A DNA stretch of 64,000 nt, taken from Halalkalibacter okhensis (GTDB lineage: Bacteria > Bacillota > Bacilli > Bacillales > Bacillaceae_D). Location of the stretch: NCBI RefSeq assembly GCF_000787375.1, contig NZ_JRJU01000006.1, forward strand, positions 1 through 64,000, written 5' to 3'. A program made the position numbers and the translations under genes. Of this stretch, positions 1-9,377 are shown piece by piece. Each line of letters starts with the position of its first letter. Within the stretch, counting starts at the first letter, position 1. A model generated the notes under the pieces. That model made no database searches and was not told the origin of the DNA. It saw nothing but the letters and a program-made list of their open reading frames with translations.

Positions 1-18
1 GGCTACGCTCATCGCTTC

Positions 19-61
19 GAGTTTATACAAAAAGGGAAGGGCGCCCTTTTTGTATAAACTC
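19..61 (-). terminator. 18-bp perfect hairpin after sigE
   Basis: An 18-bp perfect inverted repeat (19-36 with 44-61) with a 7-nt loop begins on the sigE stop codon. It sits where a terminator is expected, but no U-run follows on the minus strand. The next bases resemble part of the repeat element at 28883, so it may belong to a dispersed element. Confidence 0.6.
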
Positions 62-774
62 TAAACCATCTTATTAAATTCTTTTTGTAGGCGTTTTATG
101 ATTCTTTTTTCTAAGCGTGAAATATAGGATTGCGAAATTCCTAACATGTCAGCTACGTCTTTTTGTGTTTTTTCTTCATCGCCAGCTAGTCCAAATCTAA
201 GTTCCATAATTTGTTTCTCTCGATCATTTAACGTGTACAAGGCTTTGACTAAAAGTCTCCTGTCTACTTTTTCTTCAATTCCTCTAGTAATAATATCCTC
301 CTCTGTACCTAATACATCTGAAAGAAGAAGTTCATTTCCATCCCAATCAATGTTTAACGGTTCATCAAAAGATACTTCTGATCGAGTTTTATTGTTTCTT
401 CGTAAATACATTAAAATTTCATTCTCAATACATCTTGATGCATATGTTGCTAGTTTAATTTTCTTTTCAGGATTAAAGGTATTCACAGCCTTAATTAATC
501 CAATTGTTCCAATGCTAATCAAGTCTTCAATATTAATTCCTGTGTTTTCAAATTTACGAGCAATATACACAACTAATCGTAGGTTACGTTCGATCAACAT
601 CGAACGTACCGCTTTGTCCCCTGAGGGTAATTTTTTCAAAAGAACAGCTTCTTCTTCTTTAGATAAAGGTGGTGGTAAGGCTTCACTTCCACCTATGTAA
701 TAAATTTCATCAGCTTTCATTCCAAGGCGATACATTAATTTGTACCACAATAAGGTTAGCTTTAGCTTTAACAT
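61..774 (-). CDS. sigE: RNA polymerase sporulation sigma factor SigE (pro-form)
   Basis: This is the mother-cell sigma factor of early sporulation, made as an inactive precursor. The 237-aa product matches the family length. Residues 1 to about 28 are the amphipathic pro-sequence, ending near D-E-I-Y-Y-I-G-G. Region 2 ([17 protein letters not shown], about 63-79) binds the -10 element, and the region 4 helix-turn-helix ([19 protein letters not shown], about 205-223) binds the -35. The ATG has a GGAGG 9 nt upstream. The spoIIGA stop lies 24 nt upstream, giving the usual spoIIGA-sigE operon in which the first gene's product cleaves the second. Recognition is near certain because the sequence is almost collinear with B. 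subtilis SigE. Confidence 0.98.
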   Translation of the reverse strand: MLKLKLTLLWYKLMYRLGMKADEIYYIGGSEALPPPLSKEEEAVLLKKLPSGDKAVRSMLIERNLRLVVYIARKFENTGINIEDLISIGTIGLIKAVNTFNPEKKIKLATYASRCIENEILMYLRRNNKTRSEVSFDEPLNIDWDGNELLLSDVLGTEEDIITRGIEEKVDRRLLVKALYTLNDREKQIMELRFGLAGDEEKTQKDVADMLGISQSYISRLEKRIIKRLQKEFNKMV

Positions 775-798
775 GTTGTGTGCCTCCTAATTACTTGA

Positions 799-1719
799 TT
801 ATGCTAGCTTATCAGTGGAAACACCGAGTACTAACTTTGGATGAACGATACAATTAAATACCCCGTCTGGAGATAACTCTTTTTCTTGTAACCCTAGCAA
901 AACATTCGTTGTTTCAAATTGTTCCTCTTGATGAATAACCTTAACTTTGTCTGGTCTTAGGCCTGTTATAAAAGGTTCCGATTGACCTATTACTCTGTAT
1001 GGTATAATGCACGCACGTTCTAGTAACCTCTCGTCTCCCCCCTCTTGTGTATGCTCATGAAAACGCAAAATATGATTCACTGATTGTTCCGAAAAGAAAG
1101 GGTACAACAGCTTTGCCTCGATGATCATAACAGGCTTCTTTGTTAATGGATCAGATAATTGATTTCCACTATCAATAAGTCCTTTTGTTCTAAACGTATA
1201 ACCTGCAATTGTAATGTCTACATCTACAATTTGATCATATTGAACACGCTTCATTTCGATCGTCTCAAATCGGTGCTTCGAGAAGTACCAAATTAATGGA
1301 AATCCAATAAGAACAAACAACCAACTTATTCCACTACCAAAATAACCCGAATTTACGTGAACTATTCCATCTAATACATCCATTTCCGTATTCCAGAAAT
1401 AGTGTAGTGCAAACAAGCCTCCTCCTGTCATAAATGCAACAAAATAAAACATGAACAAGCCCTGCAAAAAGTATTGAAACCTCTTAAACCCAAATGCAAT
1501 AAAGACTATAACTGCTGAATAAAGAAACTTCATCCATGGCTCATAAAACAAAGATGCAACCGGACTGAACATCAAAAAAACAATCAATGATGCAAACACT
1601 GCCGCTAGGATCATTCGAATGTGATGGAACCTGCGCTTTAACACTAATGCAGTTAAAGCGATTAATAAGTAGTCAATACAGAGATTAAGTAGCCAAATCA
1701 CATCAATATATAAGGTCAT
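799..1719 (-). CDS. spoIIGA: Sporulation sigma-E factor-processing peptidase SpoIIGA
   Basis: This membrane aspartyl protease removes the pro-sequence of SigE at the sporulation septum. The N-terminal half has five or so hydrophobic segments. The cytosolic half carries the catalytic motif D-S-G-N-Q-L. With the start chosen here (ATG at 1719, preceded by GAGGGTG) the catalytic Asp is residue 183, the number known for B. subtilis, which supports this start over an ATG six codons upstream. The product is 306 aa. It is co-transcribed with sigE. The upstream region holds a candidate Spo0A-type promoter (1750-1783). Confidence 0.95.
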   Translation of the reverse strand: MTLYIDVIWLLNLCIDYLLIALTALVLKRRFHHIRMILAAVFASLIVFLMFSPVASLFYEPWMKFLYSAVIVFIAFGFKRFQYFLQGLFMFYFVAFMTGGGLFALHYFWNTEMDVLDGIVHVNSGYFGSGISWLFVLIGFPLIWYFSKHRFETIEMKRVQYDQIVDVDITIAGYTFRTKGLIDSGNQLSDPLTKKPVMIIEAKLLYPFFSEQSVNHILRFHEHTQEGGDERLLERACIIPYRVIGQSEPFITGLRPDKVKVIHQEEQFETTNVLLGLQEKELSPDGVFNCIVHPKLVLGVSTDKLA

Positions 1720-1749
1720 ATTCACCCTCACATCCATTGATTTGAAACA

Positions 1750-1783
1750 AGTATATTACACATTCTATTAAGAAGTCTGTCGC
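1750..1783 (-). promoter_or_regulatory. Candidate Spo0A-controlled spoIIG promoter
   Basis: The minus strand has a TATACT -10 (1750-1755). A GACAG-containing -35-like element (1777-1782) lies 21 bp upstream and is part of a TGTCGC sequence resembling an 0A box (TGTCGAA). The B. subtilis spoIIG promoter is known for an overlong spacer and 0A boxes around -35, so the geometry fits. The match is partial. Confidence 0.35.
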
Positions 1784-1882
1784 TTCATGACAAGCAAGAA
1801 GGAGTTATTTTAGGAGATTTTTAGTATTATTGTCATCTTTTCAGGGGAGGAAATAATTAACTGATTTACGGCAATAACTAAG

Positions 1883-1918
1883 CAAAAAAAGCACCTGCTC
1901 TTTGGATAGAGCAGGTGC
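1883..1918 (-). terminator. Rho-independent terminator after ftsZ
   Basis: A 10-bp GC-rich stem (1891-1900 with 1909-1918) and an 8-nt loop are followed on the minus strand by seven U residues. It ends the ftsA-ftsZ transcript before spoIIGA. Confidence 0.9.
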
Positions 1919-1925
1919 CTTAGGT

Positions 1926-3062
1926 TTAACGATTTCGGTTTCTACGATTACGTAAGAATGTTGGAATATCCAACGTTTCTGTTGGTTCTGATGGAGCTTG
2001 ATTTTGTTGAGCAAACCTTGATTCTTTTTGCTCTTCTTGTGCAGGAGCTTGAGTCGCTTGTCCTTTAGATACTTTTGGTGCCATCGGACGAGGTTGTCCA
2101 TTATTTTCAACATCATCAAAACCTGTTGCAATAACTGTTACAACAATCTCATCTTTTAGATTCTCATTTATCACTGAACCAAAAATCATGTTTACTTCTT
2201 GATCAGAAGCAGCTGAGACAATTTCTGCAGCTTCATGTACTTCATATAAAGACAGGTTCGATCCACCAGTAATGTTCATAAGTACACCTTGAGCACCATC
2301 AACTGATGTTTCAAGTAATGGACTTGAAATGGCTTTTTTTGCCGCTTCGCTCGCACGATTTTCACCTGTAGCGATCCCGATTCCCATCAACGCTGACCCT
2401 TTTTCACTCATAATTGTTTTTACATCAGCAAAGTCCAAGTTAATTAATCCTGGAACAGCAATAAGGTCTGAAATACCTTGAACCCCTTGACGTAAAACGT
2501 TATCAGCTTCTCTAAATGCTTCTAGCATCGGTGTATTTTTATCAACAATTTCTAATAGGCGGTCATTAGGTATCACAATTAATGTATCGACTTTTTCTTT
2601 AAGTGCTTGTATACCAGATGCAGCATGCGTTGAACGTTTGCGCCCTTCAAAGGTAAACGGTCTAGTAACAACACCAACTGTAAGTGCTCCTAATTCTTTC
2701 GCCACTTCAGCGATAACTGGCGCTGCCCCAGTTCCTGTTCCACCGCCCATACCAGCAGTGATGAATACCATATCTGCTCCTTGTAACACTTCTTCAAGCT
2801 GCTCTCGGCTCTCTTCTGCAGCTTTTTTTCCTATATCAGGATTAGCTCCAGCACCTAGCCCACGTGTTAGCTTCCCACCAAGCTGCAATTTAGCTTCAGC
2901 TTTTGACAGGTGTAACGCTTGTGCATCAGTATTCACAGCTATAAATTCGACACCTTGTAATCCATTTTCTATCATACGGTTAACGGCGTTGCTACCTCCT
3001 CCGCCAACACCTATAACTTTAATTTGTGCTAATTGATCCATATCCATTTCAAACTCTAACAT
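1926..3062 (-). CDS. ftsZ: Cell division protein FtsZ
   Basis: This tubulin-like GTPase polymerises at midcell into the Z ring and recruits the divisome. Motifs are the N-terminal [10 protein letters not shown] loop (18-27), the G-box [10 protein letters not shown] (about 105-114) and the T7 loop [11 protein letters not shown] (about 207-217). A variable Gln/Pro-rich linker follows, then the C-terminal peptide DIPTFLRNR, which binds FtsA, EzrA and SepF. The length is 378 aa. It is 38 nt downstream of ftsA and is terminated at 1883-1918, so it is probably transcribed with ftsA from the sigma-H-type and vegetative promoters before ftsA. Confidence 0.99.
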   Translation of the reverse strand: MLEFEMDMDQLAQIKVIGVGGGGSNAVNRMIENGLQGVEFIAVNTDAQALHLSKAEAKLQLGGKLTRGLGAGANPDIGKKAAEESREQLEEVLQGADMVFITAGMGGGTGTGAAPVIAEVAKELGALTVGVVTRPFTFEGRKRSTHAASGIQALKEKVDTLIVIPNDRLLEIVDKNTPMLEAFREADNVLRQGVQGISDLIAVPGLINLDFADVKTIMSEKGSALMGIGIATGENRASEAAKKAISSPLLETSVDGAQGVLMNITGGSNLSLYEVHEAAEIVSAASDQEVNMIFGSVINENLKDEIVVTVIATGFDDVENNGQPRPMAPKVSKGQATQAPAQEEQKESRFAQQNQAPSEPTETLDIPTFLRNRRNRNR

Positions 3063-3100
3063 GTAAGGTCCCCCTAATCAGACTATATCCCGGTCATTAT

Positions 3101-4381
3101 CTATTCAAAAAAAACTTTAAACCAGTTCTTCATTTTACCTTTTGACTTCGTTTTTTCTTTCTTTGGTGCCGGTTGTGCTTCATTTCGTTCTCGCTTCGGT
3201 TCTTCATCTACTTCACTTTCACTAACTGAAGCAGCAACTTCTTTTCCCTGAACCTTTGCATTTTTATATGCAAATTGAATGAGACCAACACCTGTTGTAT
3301 ATTGTGGTTCGCGTACCCCTAAATAATCTGGAACAGCCACTCGAACATTTGCTTGCAATAATTCACTTGCTAGCTCTAATACACCAGGAGTCATTACTGT
3401 ACCGCCAGTTAATACATAGCCACTTGGAAAATCGCGGTAACCCAATCGAGTCAATTCTCGGTAAATCAACTCAAACATTTCCTCCACTCTTGGTTCAATA
3501 ATATGAGCAAGTTCAAATTGTGAAAATTGCTCTGAATCAGAACGTCCTATCGTTGTAACATCAAAACGCTCTTCTTTAGAGGCATCATCAATATAGGCAT
3601 GCCCATGTTTTGTTTTGATTCGCTCTGCTTCTTCTGAAGAAATGCGAAGACCTACAGCAATATCATTTGTTACATGATCTCCACCGATAGGAAGTACACT
3701 TGTATTTTGCAATGTTCCTTGTTCAAAAATAGAGACGGTAATGGAACCACCACCAATATCAATCAAACAAACTCCCAAACTTTTTTCATCCTTAGAAATA
3801 GCTACAGAGCTTGTAGCTAAAGGTTGCAAGCACACTTCAGCAACTTGCAGTCCTGCGCGCTCAACACAACGAAGTAGATTATGTAAAACCGTCTTCGATC
3901 CTGTTATAATCATACCTTCCATTTCAAGTCTTACACCTATCATACCACGTGGATCATTAATTTCATCAAGACCATCTACAATGAACTGCTTCGGTATGAC
4001 ATCAATAATTTCACGCTCAGGCGGGATCGAGAGTACTTGACATGCATCTATCACACGAGTGATATCTTCATCACCAATTTCTCTATCTGGACTAGAAACT
4101 GCAACTACACCATGGCAAGGTTGCAACTGAATATGATTGCCATTAACCCCTACCACGACTTGTTTGATGGAAAGTCCAACCATTCGTTCAGCTTGATCAA
4201 CTGCTCTGCGTATAGATTGAACTGTTTCATCAATGTCGACAATTGAGCCTTTTTTTATCCCTTCAGAGTTTGCTTTGCCAACTCCAATAATATTCATCGT
4301 TCCATTTGACATTTCACCAATGATCACTCTGACATTGGATGTACCGATGTCTAAACTTACGTATATCTCGCTGTTGTTCAA
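3101..4381 (-). CDS. ftsA: Cell division protein FtsA
   Basis: This actin-like ATPase tethers FtsZ to the membrane. The phosphate-binding strand is SLDIGTSNVRVIIGE (about 9-23), a second nucleotide motif is DIGGGS, and a basic linker leads to the C-terminal amphipathic helix KMKNWFKVFFE that inserts into the membrane. The product is 426 aa. The start is TTG at 4381, supported by AGGAGGTG 7 nt upstream; no ATG lies nearby in frame. The 201-nt gap before it carries a sigma-H-type promoter, so division genes may be raised at sporulation onset as in B. subtilis. Confidence 0.98.
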   Translation of the reverse strand: MNNSEIYVSLDIGTSNVRVIIGEMSNGTMNIIGVGKANSEGIKKGSIVDIDETVQSIRRAVDQAERMVGLSIKQVVVGVNGNHIQLQPCHGVVAVSSPDREIGDEDITRVIDACQVLSIPPEREIIDVIPKQFIVDGLDEINDPRGMIGVRLEMEGMIITGSKTVLHNLLRCVERAGLQVAEVCLQPLATSSVAISKDEKSLGVCLIDIGGGSITVSIFEQGTLQNTSVLPIGGDHVTNDIAVGLRISSEEAERIKTKHGHAYIDDASKEERFDVTTIGRSDSEQFSQFELAHIIEPRVEEMFELIYRELTRLGYRDFPSGYVLTGGTVMTPGVLELASELLQANVRVAVPDYLGVREPQYTTGVGLIQFAYKNAKVQGKEVAASVSESEVDEEPKRERNEAQPAPKKEKTKSKGKMKNWFKVFFE

Positions 4382-4486
4382 TCTATGGCACCTCCTCGTG
4401 TAATCAACCGCGTCAATTTAAGTTCAACAATTAGTATACCTTTTAGAATTAGCGATTTTTAACATATATTCATAGATTATAGACTA

Positions 4487-4513
4487 ATTCAACACTCGAT
4501 ACTATTATCCTTT
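4487..4513 (-). promoter_or_regulatory. Sigma-H-type promoter of ftsA-ftsZ
   Basis: The minus strand reads AAAGGATAA, 11 bp, then GTTGAAT. This fits the B. subtilis SigH consensus (RNAGGAWWW, N11-12, RNNGAAT) at every defined position. It lies about 105 nt upstream of the ftsA TTG start. B. subtilis ftsAZ is known to have a SigH promoter (P2) in the same place. A TATAAT hexamer 6-12 bp downstream could serve a vegetative promoter. Confidence 0.75.
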
Positions 4514-4582
4514 TAATAAACGCCGATTTTCTAATTTTTTTCAGTTTTTTCATGCATTTTCATAAGTTTGCTTTTATTTTTG

Positions 4583-4933
4583 TTACTTTTGGTGATTTGC
4601 CTGCCATTTAGAAAGCAACATTCGTCGGATCACTGCAATGTTATTAAAAAGCCGAACACCAAACGCAAATATAGCTGCTAGATATAAGTCTACACCAAGA
4701 TGTACCCCTAGAAAAGCTAAACCTGCTGCTAAAAGAATATTAAAGAAAAAACCTGATAAAAACACATTTGAGTCAAACGTATTTTGTAAAAAAGCTCGAA
4801 TTCCACCAAACAGTGTATCCAAAGCTGCCAATAATGCTATTGACAAATAACTAGAATACTCAGGCGGGACACGAAACTCGGTCATCAGCCCTAATAAAAC
4901 GCCAATAACTAATCCTATGATCGGTAACCACAT
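4583..4933 (-). CDS. sbp: Small basic membrane protein (Sbp, DUF1290)
   Basis: This 116-aa integral membrane protein has about four hydrophobic segments and a short basic C-terminus (RRMLLSKWQANHQK). It belongs to the DUF1290 family that sits between the ylxWX pair and ftsA in bacilli. The function is unknown; a link to division or sporulation is inferred from position only. The ATG at 4933 has GGAGGGG 7 nt upstream. Its start lies 3 nt beyond the ylxX stop, so the two are in one transcript. Confidence 0.9.
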   Translation of the reverse strand: MWLPIIGLVIGVLLGLMTEFRVPPEYSSYLSIALLAALDTLFGGIRAFLQNTFDSNVFLSGFFFNILLAAGLAFLGVHLGVDLYLAAIFAFGVRLFNNIAVIRRMLLSKWQANHQK

Positions 4934-4936
4934 CGA

Positions 4937-5647
4937 TTACCCCTCCTTTACTTCTTCCATATAGCGAACTCGTCTTGTTTGATCATATGCTGGTATTTCC
5001 ACTTCTTCGGCTACCTCAATCGTTAAAGAAAATCCTCTGATTTCAAGGTGTTCAATCGAAGCTGAAACGACCATATGATTATGAAGACTCTCTGATTTAT
5101 CTGAAAGAACGCTCACCTGTAATGGAAGAGGTGGCAATCGGCGGTTATTTAAATAAGTTATTTCATTAACATCTCGAAAAGCAGAGGTAGTAATAATTCG
5201 CTCTGTCCCAACTGCAATCTCTTCTGCTCCATATATGTTTAGTTCATTCACTAGAAATCGAAGGACCTCAGAAGGAGGGGTGCGCTTAGCTTGTCCAACA
5301 AATTGATCATTATAAAGTGAATCAATTGTAATCACAATCCCTTCCCCCCGTCTTTCTTCAAGTCCAGCTTCCAACTTCAGATCTTCAATCTGCTTAGAAA
5401 GAACGTCAGTGACATCTTCTTCTCTGTTTTCCAAAGAATTTTCATACTGTAACAAAAGGGCTTGTGCCTTATCAATTTCACTGATTAGTTGCTGCCTTCG
5501 CTCTTGTTCTGTTAATAATTCTCTCCTGAGTTCACGAATATCTCTTGTATCTCGAATAATAGGCTCTTGCGTTGTTTGAAATTGAATGGCCAACATCAAT
5601 CCAATAATAAAGGTCACAATAGTAAAAATCCACTTTATATTATTCAT
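4937..5647 (-). CDS. ylxX: DUF881 protein YlxX
   Basis: This 236-aa protein of the DUF881 family has one N-terminal membrane anchor (about 6-24), a coiled-coil stretch rich in Glu, Gln and Arg (about 30-85), and a globular alpha/beta extracytoplasmic domain. It is a paralogue of the gene just upstream, as in B. subtilis ylxW-ylxX. The role is unproven. Its place between divIB and sbp suggests an envelope or division function. It begins 4 nt after the ylxW stop. Confidence 0.88.
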   Translation of the reverse strand: MNNIKWIFTIVTFIIGLMLAIQFQTTQEPIIRDTRDIRELRRELLTEQERRQQLISEIDKAQALLLQYENSLENREEDVTDVLSKQIEDLKLEAGLEERRGEGIVITIDSLYNDQFVGQAKRTPPSEVLRFLVNELNIYGAEEIAVGTERIITTSAFRDVNEITYLNNRRLPPLPLQVSVLSDKSESLHNHMVVSASIEHLEIRGFSLTIEVAEEVEIPAYDQTRRVRYMEEVKEG

Positions 5648-5651
5648 TTAG

Positions 5652-6368
5652 TCACCCGCTCTCAGACAAATACGGCTCTAGTGTAAGGGTGCTTTTCTTT
5701 TGGATTCTCACCGTTACCTCGTCATTTACGAGCTGCTGTTGGACACCGCCTGGCAATGTTAAAGCGGATTCTAAATGATCAGAATCTCCAATAGCTGTAA
5801 TCACAAAGGGAGCTGCCGATGTATTGCCATCGACTCGAATCACAGGTCCTGTACATTGAATATAGGACTGATGCGATAGTCTGAATCCATTTATAGCCAC
5901 AGCTTCTGCTCCCGCAACAAAGAGTTCGTGCACGACACGTTGAATGTGAAATTCATGGACAATATAGTCATTTGGATTCGCGCCATCAGGTAGATAATCA
6001 GAATCTTCAAGGGCTATTTCAATACCCGGTCCTTGAACTGGTACTTGACCGACTAGTTTACGCAACCGTTCAATATCTTCTAATAAATTTTTTGCTTTCA
6101 CTTCTTGTTCTTCGTCTAATGAAGCAAGATTGTTTTCAAGATCTCTAATCTCGGCCTGGTATAATCGTAAATCTTCTTGCAATTTACGATTTGCCGTCTG
6201 CTCCATAATAACTTGGTTTCGAAGTTCATCTTCAATTTCCCATTGTCTTTCGAAACCCGGTAAAAGGGCAGAACTTCTTTCGCTCGTTAACTCATAACTT
6301 AAAGCTAAAATAAATCCGGTCACAAGCAAGACGAAGGATAGAATAATATGTTTACCCTTCACCTTCAC
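5652..6368 (-). CDS. ylxW: DUF881 protein YlxW
   Basis: This is a DUF881 family member with one membrane segment (GKHIILSFVLLVTGFILALS near the N-terminus), a long coiled coil (about 50-105) and a C-terminal domain. I chose the GTG at 6368 (238 aa) because a GGAGGAGGAG sits 7 nt upstream and the protein then starts just before the membrane anchor, as in relatives. The upstream ATG at 6401 would overlap divIB by 50 nt and has no clear ribosome site. The chosen start overlaps divIB by 17 nt, suggesting translational coupling. Confidence 0.85.
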   Translation of the reverse strand: MKVKGKHIILSFVLLVTGFILALSYELTSERSSALLPGFERQWEIEDELRNQVIMEQTANRKLQEDLRLYQAEIRDLENNLASLDEEQEVKAKNLLEDIERLRKLVGQVPVQGPGIEIALEDSDYLPDGANPNDYIVHEFHIQRVVHELFVAGAEAVAINGFRLSHQSYIQCTGPVIRVDGNTSAAPFVITAIGDSDHLESALTLPGGVQQQLVNDEVTVRIQKKSTLTLEPYLSESG

Positions 6369-7131
6369 TGTCTGTCTCCTCCTCCGTAATAAATTCCTCA
6401 AAGTAAGGGCTCATTCTTAAATGTAGAATCCCTTGTTTTTCTTTATCAAGCTCCTTCACAATTGACGGATAAGGAGCTACATATTCAGAAAAATTTCGTA
6501 TTGATGTATGCACCTCAATGCCATCTGTCATAAATAATATAATTGAAAGAGAATCACTTTCTGTTGGCTCATAAACAATTTCGGAAATTCTTTCAATCAA
6601 CTGACTTGGAACTTTTTGTAGTTCAGCAGAAAGCTCCTCTAATTCTTCTCCTTGAGTAAATCCAATTAACAAGGGAGCATCTGAGGGGAATTCCTGCCTT
6701 GGCAGTTCCTCTAAATATTGTCCGGTTTCTAGTATCGGAAAATATTTATCTTCTCTGTAAAGGTACCCAATTCTTGCATGCTCTTCAACAGCAATGCTTA
6801 CTGTGCTAGGCAGCCTTCTTTCAATCTGAGCATCACGTATGACCACATGTTCGACTATCCGTTCTATCACTTCTTCTTTTTCAAGGTTCCACATGCTTGT
6901 CCCAGTTGTTATTTGACTTAGGTTGATTAATTCCTCATCTGAAACAAAATGATTCCCTTCAACAACAACATTTCTAACATGACTTAGCGGCGATTGAAAA
7001 TAGACCATAAGCAATAGGAGTAAGAAAAAGAAAGATAAAAAAAACAGCAATCGTCTATTTGCACGCTGCTTTCGCTGTTCTTTCAGCGATGGAATACGTT
7101 CATTAATCGTAACTACCTTTTCCTTGCTCAT
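6352..7131 (-). CDS. divIB: Cell division protein DivIB/FtsQ
   Basis: This single-pass membrane protein of the FtsL-DivIC-DivIB complex regulates septal peptidoglycan synthesis. A basic cytoplasmic tail (1-27) precedes a membrane segment of about 20 hydrophobic residues. The POTRA domain follows (VRNVVVEGNHFVSDEELINL), then the beta domain and an acidic C-terminal tail (FITEEETDSEGEG). The start is ATG at 7131 with GGAGGAGAAGG upstream, giving 259 aa. The divIB-ylxW-ylxX-sbp run is tightly packed. Confidence 0.95.
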   Translation of the reverse strand: MSKEKVVTINERIPSLKEQRKQRANRRLLFFLSFFFLLLLLMVYFQSPLSHVRNVVVEGNHFVSDEELINLSQITTGTSMWNLEKEEVIERIVEHVVIRDAQIERRLPSTVSIAVEEHARIGYLYREDKYFPILETGQYLEELPRQEFPSDAPLLIGFTQGEELEELSAELQKVPSQLIERISEIVYEPTESDSLSIILFMTDGIEVHTSIRNFSEYVAPYPSIVKELDKEKQGILHLRMSPYFEEFITEEETDSEGEG

Positions 7132-7307
7132 ACCCTTCTCCTCCGCCCACATAGACGATCAAAAAATAAATTTTTTCTCGCGAATCTCTTAATCATTCTA
7201 AGAGATAGCTCCTTCCACCTACTGTAAAAGACAGTGAAAGGAGTAGTGTCATTTCATCCTCTTATTTGTTTAATTGTAACATATTTACTAATGAAAAAAA
7301 TCTTATT

Positions 7308-8225
7308 TTACTCGTTTTCTTTTTGGCGTCCAATCATTTCTACTTCCGTCTCGATGTCAATATTATGCTTTGATTTAATGGTTTCTTTTACATGTTTGAT
7401 AAGGTTCATCACATCTTCTGCTTTTGCTCCATCAACATTTACAATAAAGTTTGCGTGCATAGTAGAAATTTGAGCCCCGCCAATTTGAAATCCTTTTAAA
7501 CCCGCTTCTTCTATAAGTTGCCCGGCATAGTTAGGGAGGGGATTTCGAAAGACACTTCCACAAGTAGGATGCTTCCAAGGTTGAGACTCACGACGATAAT
7601 CTTTGTTTGCTTGCATATGTTTGACAATATCTTCTTTTTTTCCCTTTTCTAATTGAAAGATAGCCTCGACACAAATGCCCTTCTCCTCTTGTAGACGAGA
7701 TGTACGGTAAGAAAACCCCATATCTTTTCCTTTCATCCACTCAAGTCTCCCATTTGAATACAAAACGAGAGCTTCTTTTAAGATGTTTGAGATATCTGAT
7801 CCGTGTGCCCCTGCGTTCATAAATACTGCTCCACCCACAGATCCAGGAATGCCACCTGCAAATTCAAGACCCGATAGCCCTTCACGACTTATAATGGTTG
7901 CAAGCTTAATAAGAGGATATCCTCCTCCCACTCTGATTGTTTCACCATTAATTTCAAGATCATCGAGCCCCTTGCCTAGCTTGATGACGATTCCTTCAAT
8001 TCCTTCATCAGCAACTAATAAATTCGAGCCTCTTCCTATGACCCTCCAAGGAAGATCATGCATGGAAATGATTTGCATAAGGCGCTGTAAACTTTCTAGA
8101 CTATCTGGTTCAATCAATACATCTGCAGGTCCACCAATCTTCCATGTTGTATGATTAGAAAGGGGCTCTCTTTCCTTCACAACTCCAATATTCTCTTTTT
8201 GAATCGTTTCAATAAAATGCTTCAT
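7308..8225 (-). CDS. murB: UDP-N-acetylenolpyruvoylglucosamine reductase MurB
   Basis: This FAD enzyme reduces UDP-GlcNAc-enolpyruvate to UDP-MurNAc with NADPH in the cytosol. FAD-binding segments are TTWKIGGPADVLIEP (about 27-41), VIGRGSNLLV, and AGGIPGSVGGAVFMNAGAHG (about 123-142). The catalytic Ser lies in GSVFRNP (about 223-229). There is no type I insertion, so this is a type II MurB, normal for bacilli. The length is 305 aa. It follows murG by 60 nt; the 176-nt gap to divIB contains no clear terminator. Confidence 0.98.
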   Translation of the reverse strand: MKHFIETIQKENIGVVKEREPLSNHTTWKIGGPADVLIEPDSLESLQRLMQIISMHDLPWRVIGRGSNLLVADEGIEGIVIKLGKGLDDLEINGETIRVGGGYPLIKLATIISREGLSGLEFAGGIPGSVGGAVFMNAGAHGSDISNILKEALVLYSNGRLEWMKGKDMGFSYRTSRLQEEKGICVEAIFQLEKGKKEDIVKHMQANKDYRRESQPWKHPTCGSVFRNPLPNYAGQLIEEAGLKGFQIGGAQISTMHANFIVNVDGAKAEDVMNLIKHVKETIKSKHNIDIETEVEMIGRQKENE

Positions 8226-8285
8226 ACTATGTTCCCTCTTTTCATGCTACAAGTATATCTATTTTCAACTTATGCATTTACCTAC

Positions 8286-9377
8286 TTATCGTGCTGTTTC
8301 CCTTAATAGCTGATAAACATTATTAGCGGCTCTTGGTACTCCAAGTTCCTTTGCAGCTAAGTGCATACCGTTCCATCTGTCATTAACGGTTAACACACTG
8401 TCTATATGCTGAAGTAATGTTTTACCATTCATGTCTTGTTCTTTGACTACAATAGCAGCCCCATTTGTTTTTAATGCATTCGCATTTTTTTCTTGATGAT
8501 TATTTGTAACATACGGACTCGGTATTAAAACACTAGGTAGACCAAGCGCTGTAATTTCTGCAAGAGTAGTCGCACCTGCCCTAGCAACAATTAAATCAAT
8601 GGCCCCTAGTACATCTGGCATATTATGAATAAAAGGCTTAATAATTACATTGGACGATCGGCTTGACCCGTTAACCTTTTCCATAACCGCATCATAATGT
8701 ACGGCCCCTGTCACATACACAACTTGATAATCTTTTTTTGACCATTCATCCAAGACAGATAAGAACGCATCATTAATTGGTCTAGCTCCCCTACTTCCCC
8801 CAACAATTAAAACTGTTTTTTTGTTAGGATTTAAAGATAATGATTCCCTGCCAGCTTGAGGGTTTACATCCAACACATCAGATGCTCTTGGGTTGCCCGT
8901 AAATACAACCTTTTCATTTGGGAAGAACCGCTTTGCTTCTTCAAAGCAAATGGCAATCCGGTCAACATACTTACTTAAGAACTTATTCGTTAATCCAGGA
9001 ACACTATTTTGTTCATGGATGACTGTTGGAATCTTTAGCTTTGCTGCAGCAAAAACGACTGGTCCACAAACATATCCACCCGTTCCAATCACAACATCCG
9101 GTTCAAAGTTTTTTATTAGTTTCTTGGCTCTTCTGGCTCCTGTTAAGAATCGAGTAATCGTTTTGACGTTTTCAAATGAGAGCTTTCGTCTAAATCCCGT
9201 AATATGTATTGTCTCAAATGGAATCCCCTCTCTAGGTACAATATCGGCTTCTAACCCCTTTTCTGTTCCTATATAAAGAATCTCTGCGTCTTTATGATTA
9301 TGTTTAATCTCTTTAATTAAAGATAAGGCAGGATATATATGCCCTCCTGTACCTCCACCACTTACAACTACTCTCAT
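8286..9377 (-). CDS. murG: UDP-GlcNAc:lipid I GlcNAc transferase MurG
   Basis: This membrane-associated GT28 enzyme turns lipid I into lipid II. The G-loop [17 protein letters not shown] lies at 3-19, the second G-loop GTGGYVCGP near 104, and the C-terminal UDP-GlcNAc site includes [11 protein letters not shown] and [21 protein letters not shown]. The ATG at 9377 (363 aa) has GGGAGGAAG directly upstream and matches the family start. A terminator between spoVE and murG suggests its own promoter; a TATAAT at 9432-9437 on the minus strand is a candidate -10, without a good -35. Confidence 0.97.
   Translation of the reverse strand: MRVVVSGGGTGGHIYPALSLIKEIKHNHKDAEILYIGTEKGLEADIVPREGIPFETIHITGFRRKLSFENVKTITRFLTGARRAKKLIKNFEPDVVIGTGGYVCGPVVFAAAKLKIPTVIHEQNSVPGLTNKFLSKYVDRIAICFEEAKRFFPNEKVVFTGNPRASDVLDVNPQAGRESLSLNPNKKTVLIVGGSRGARPINDAFLSVLDEWSKKDYQVVYVTGAVHYDAVMEKVNGSSRSSNVIIKPFIHNMPDVLGAIDLIVARAGATTLAEITALGLPSVLIPSPYVTNNHQEKNANALKTNGAAIVVKEQDMNGKTLLQHIDSVLTVNDRWNGMHLAAKELGVPRAANNVYQLLRETAR

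Noticed and set aside
146-700. Plus-strand open frame opposite sigE
   Set aside because: It is a shadow of sigE: no ribosome site, no recognisable protein, and the minus strand encodes an unmistakable sigma factor.
1841-2131. Minus-strand frame overlapping the ftsZ 3' end
   Set aside because: It is an alternative frame of ftsZ rich in Lys and Gln and runs through the ftsZ terminator. It has no support.
2638-3036. Plus-strand open frame opposite the FtsZ GTPase domain
   Set aside because: Its Pro/Ser/Ala-rich product is typical of the complement of Gly/Ala-rich coding sequence.
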